DNA from: SZUA-442 sp963759175
Lineage (GTDB): Bacteria; Actinomycetota; Acidimicrobiia; Spongiisociales; UBA5794
NCBI GenBank assembly: GCA_963759175.1
Contig: CAVWXP010000007.1
Location: 62,001-126,000, forward strand
Direction of reading: 5' to 3'
DNA: 64,000 nucleotides
The position numbers were made by a program, and so were the translations under genes. Below the pieces are notes generated by a model. It was not told where the DNA came from. It saw only the letters and a list, made by a program, of their open reading frames with translations, and searched no databases. This document shows, in pieces, positions 62,059 to 64,000 of the stretch (its first letter is position 1; each line of letters starts with the position of its first letter).

Positions 62059-64000
62059 ATGGAAAACATCTCGTTCACCGTCAACGGACAGCCCGGCGTC
62101 GTCCGAGCCGACCATCCCCACCTGTTGTCCGCGCTTCGCGAGGAGCTCGGGATCACGAGCCCGAAGGACGGGTGCTCACCATCCGGCCAGTGTGGCGCGT
62201 GCACCGTGTTGCTCGATGGCAAGGCGATCCAGAGCTGCCTCGTCTCGATGGAGAAGGCAAGCGGTAAGGACGTCACCACACTCGAGGGGTTCGATGAGGC
62301 CGAACGGGAAAGGCTCGCACACGCGTTTGCCAGCGCTGGAGCACTCCAGTGCGGCTTCTGCACACCGGGGATCCTGGTGCGAACGAAGGCCCTGCTCGAC
62401 GCAAAGGGCTCGGACCTCGACCTGCCGACGATCAAGAGTCGCCTGGGTGCGCACCTGTGCCGATGCACGGGATACACGAAGATCCTCGAAGCCATCGACC
62501 TCCTGGTCGAGGACACGGTCCCGCTGCCCCGGACGCCCTCGACGGTTGGTGATGGGGGCGCCAAATACGAGGGGGTCGAGCTCGCACTCGGCGATCGGGG
62601 CTACGTCGACGACCTACGCCCGGACGGACTCCTCCACGCGGTCCTGAAGCTCACGGACCATGCACGTGCCGACATCGACACGATCAACACCTCGGCAGCC
62701 GAATCCGCGCCCGGTGTCGTGGCCGTGTTCACAGGGGCAGACGTCCCCGGCCAGCTCAAGGTCGGCATCATCCACGAGGATTGGCCCGTGTTCATCCCCG
62801 AGGGCGGGCGAACTTCGTTCTACGGGGATGCCCTCGCCATCGTCGTGGCGGGCACCAAGGCCGAAGCGACAGCTGCGGCCGACCTCATCGACGTCGCCTA
62901 CACCGTTCATCCACCGTTCGCCGATCCGGTGAGCGCGCTCGAGTCCGATGAGGATGCGGTCTGGGGGCTCGACGGCAACCTCCTCTCCCGGTCCGCGTAC
63001 TCGAGGGGCGACGTCGACGCCGCACTGGAGACTGCGGCGCACACCATCCACGAGGTCTTCCTCACCCAACGGGTCGAGCACGCGTTCCTCGAGCCAGAGT
63101 CGACACTCGCCGTGCCGACCGACGACGGCCTCCACGTCTATTCGGGAGGTCAGGGCGTCTGGGACGACCGGAACCAGATCGCCAAGATCCTCGACGTCGA
63201 GCCACGGACCGTGACCGTGGAGTTGGTGTCCAACGGCGGCGCGTTCGGCGGCAAGGAGGACATGTCCAACCAGGGCCAGACGGCCCTCGCTGCCCACCTC
63301 CTCCGGCGACCCGTCGCCTGCACGCTGACCAGGGAGCAGTCCTTCCGCATCCATGCGAAACGCCACCCCATCCGCATCGAGGTGTGGGCCGGGTGCGACG
63401 CCGAAGGCACGTTGACGGCCCTCCGTTCACGGATGATCGGGGACTCCGGTCCGTACGCATCCGTCGGCATGAAGGTGCTCGAGCGGGCAGCGGGCCATAT
63501 GAGCGGGCCCTACGCCGTCGCGAACATCGACGTCGAGGCGCTGGCCGTACGGACGAACAATCCCGTTGGTGGGGCGTTCCGAGGTTTCGGCGCCAACCAG
63601 GCACAGTTCGCCATGGAGGGCATCATGGATCGCCTGGCCGATGCCGCCGGGCTGAGTGGCTGGGAGATGCGATCGCGCAACATCGTCACACCTGGCGCCG
63701 AATGGGGTCCCGGCCAGATCATGGACGACGGTTCGCGTGGCATCCGCGAGTGCCTCGACGCGATCCGGGTGCCGTACGACGAGGCACGTTCGGCAGGCAA
63801 GGCCGTCGGTCTGGGCCTTGCGATCAAGAACTCCGGCCTCGGGAACGGATTCGTCGAGATCTCCAAGGCCGTCGTCCGGTTCCGCGACGACGGCCGGGTC
63901 GAGGTTCGCCACTGCTGGACCGAGATGGGCCAGGGCGTCCACAACGTGGCGCTCCAGGTCGCCGCGCAGGAGCTCTCCATCGATCCTGACCGCATCGAGG
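62059..64000 (+). CDS. Xanthine dehydrogenase-family molybdoenzyme, fused 2Fe-2S and Mo domains (3' end beyond window)
   Basis: 647 residues visible, open to the window edge. From ATG 62059 (GAGGAGG seven bases before): a plant-type [2Fe-2S] loop GCSPSGQCGACTVLLDG, second cluster CGFC and CRCTGY in the first ~160 residues, then directly the Mo domain with HEVFLTQRVEHAFLEPEST, VSNGGAFGGKEDM and VGGAFRGFGANQAQFAMEG, and WTEMGQGVHNV at the Moco site. There is no FAD domain between them, as in Desulfovibrio-type Mop and selenium-dependent XDH-like proteins. Next to a purine-type importer, so purine or nucleobase oxidation is likely. Confidence 0.9.
   Translation, partial: MENISFTVNGQPGVVRADHPHLLSALREELGITSPKDGCSPSGQCGACTVLLDGKAIQSCLVSMEKASGKDVTTLEGFDEAERERLAHAFASAGALQCGFCTPGILVRTKALLDAKGSDLDLPTIKSRLGAHLCRCTGYTKILEAIDLLVEDTVPLPRTPSTVGDGGAKYEGVELALGDRGYVDDLRPDGLLHAVLKLTDHARADIDTINTSAAESAPGVVAVFTGADVPGQLKVGIIHEDWPVFIPEGGRTSFYGDALAIVVAGTKAEATAAADLIDVAYTVHPPFADPVSALESDEDAVWGLDGNLLSRSAYSRGDVDAALETAAHTIHEVFLTQRVEHAFLEPESTLAVPTDDGLHVYSGGQGVWDDRNQIAKILDVEPRTVTVELVSNGGAFGGKEDMSNQGQTALAAHLLRRPVACTLTREQSFRIHAKRHPIRIEVWAGCDAEGTLTALRSRMIGDSGPYASVGMKVLERAAGHMSGPYAVANIDVEALAVRTNNPVGGAFRGFGANQAQFAMEGIMDRLADAAGLSGWEMRSRNIVTPGAEWGPGQIMDDGSRGIRECLDAIRVPYDEARSAGKAVGLGLAIKNSGLGNGFVEISKAVVRFRDDGRVEVRHCWTEMGQGVHNVALQVAAQELSIDPDRIE

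Noticed and set aside
62030..62647. Alternative start ATG 62030 for the molybdoenzyme
   Set aside because: It is in another frame; the 2Fe-2S motifs are only in the frame starting at 62059.

Overview
The window is high-GC DNA that reads as a chromosomal segment of an actinobacterium. Supporting evidence is a homodimeric-type AceE, a SigK/RskA-type sigma/anti-sigma pair, a GlpR/SepX-like division protein beside a gephyrin-like MoeA, a DUF4328 protein with the actinobacterial N-terminal W/SDGKWYPPE signature, and frequent GTG starts with 1-4 base stop/start overlaps. A deep-branching class such as Acidimicrobiia is my guess, not something the sequence proves. An archaeal-type (class II) GAPDH next to an archaeal-like phosphoglycerate kinase is unusual for that group.

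Layout. 1-8.3 kb: end of aceE, a phosphoribosyltransferase, a winged-helix protein, a GT2/acyltransferase pair, DoxX, gapII-pgk, ferritin. 8.4-10.7 kb: ECF sigma factor plus RskA-like anti-sigma, divergent from a B12-binding LitR/CarH-type photoreceptor regulator. 10.8-20.9 kb: CoA-binding protein, sulfatase, small proteins, and a glycan cluster (GT4, GH130, alpha/alpha-barrel protein, GT4). 21.1-21.9 kb: tRNA-Ala(CGC) followed, in its own direction, by a tandem array carrying copies of its 3' end. 21.9-29.1 kb: translin-like protein, GlpR/SepX-like protein, mogA, moaC, moeA, plsY, uppP and a Na/Pi transporter. 29.2-40.1 kb: mixed metabolism, including a ThDP enzyme, 3-hydroxyacyl-CoA dehydrogenase, NYN/LOTUS protein and lipid acyltransferase. 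40.3-45.5 kb: a complete group 3b-like NiFe hydrogenase operon with an embedded cyclic-nucleotide-binding-fold protein, a maturation protease with an apparent ACG start, and a HypA-like protein without its zinc domain. 45.6-48.9 kb: small membrane proteins, deoxyribosyltransferase, purE-purK.

49.0-54.8 kb is an accessory island. It is bounded on the left by the 5' 34 bases of a tRNA-Arg gene and on the right by a complete tRNA-Arg(CCT). Its mostly secreted or membrane genes are each separated by a copy of one palindromic repeat family (six copies). The complete tRNA-Arg is followed by three further 105-bp-spaced copies of its 3' half. No integrase or transposase is present. This island and the two tRNA 3'-end arrays are the most novel material in the window.

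55.3-64 kb: an MFS gene, then a BMP-type nucleoside/purine ABC importer operon, a fusion regulator (DUF77/thiamine-binding-like domain plus YheO-like HTH), two copies of a TTGACA-AAA-TGTCAA-type operator, and a xanthine-dehydrogenase-like molybdoenzyme running off the window. The Moco genes at 23-25 kb could supply its cofactor.

Six otherwise conserved genes carry seven frameshifts, every one equivalent to one extra base. I treat these mainly as probable sequence errors, and annotated those genes across the shift.
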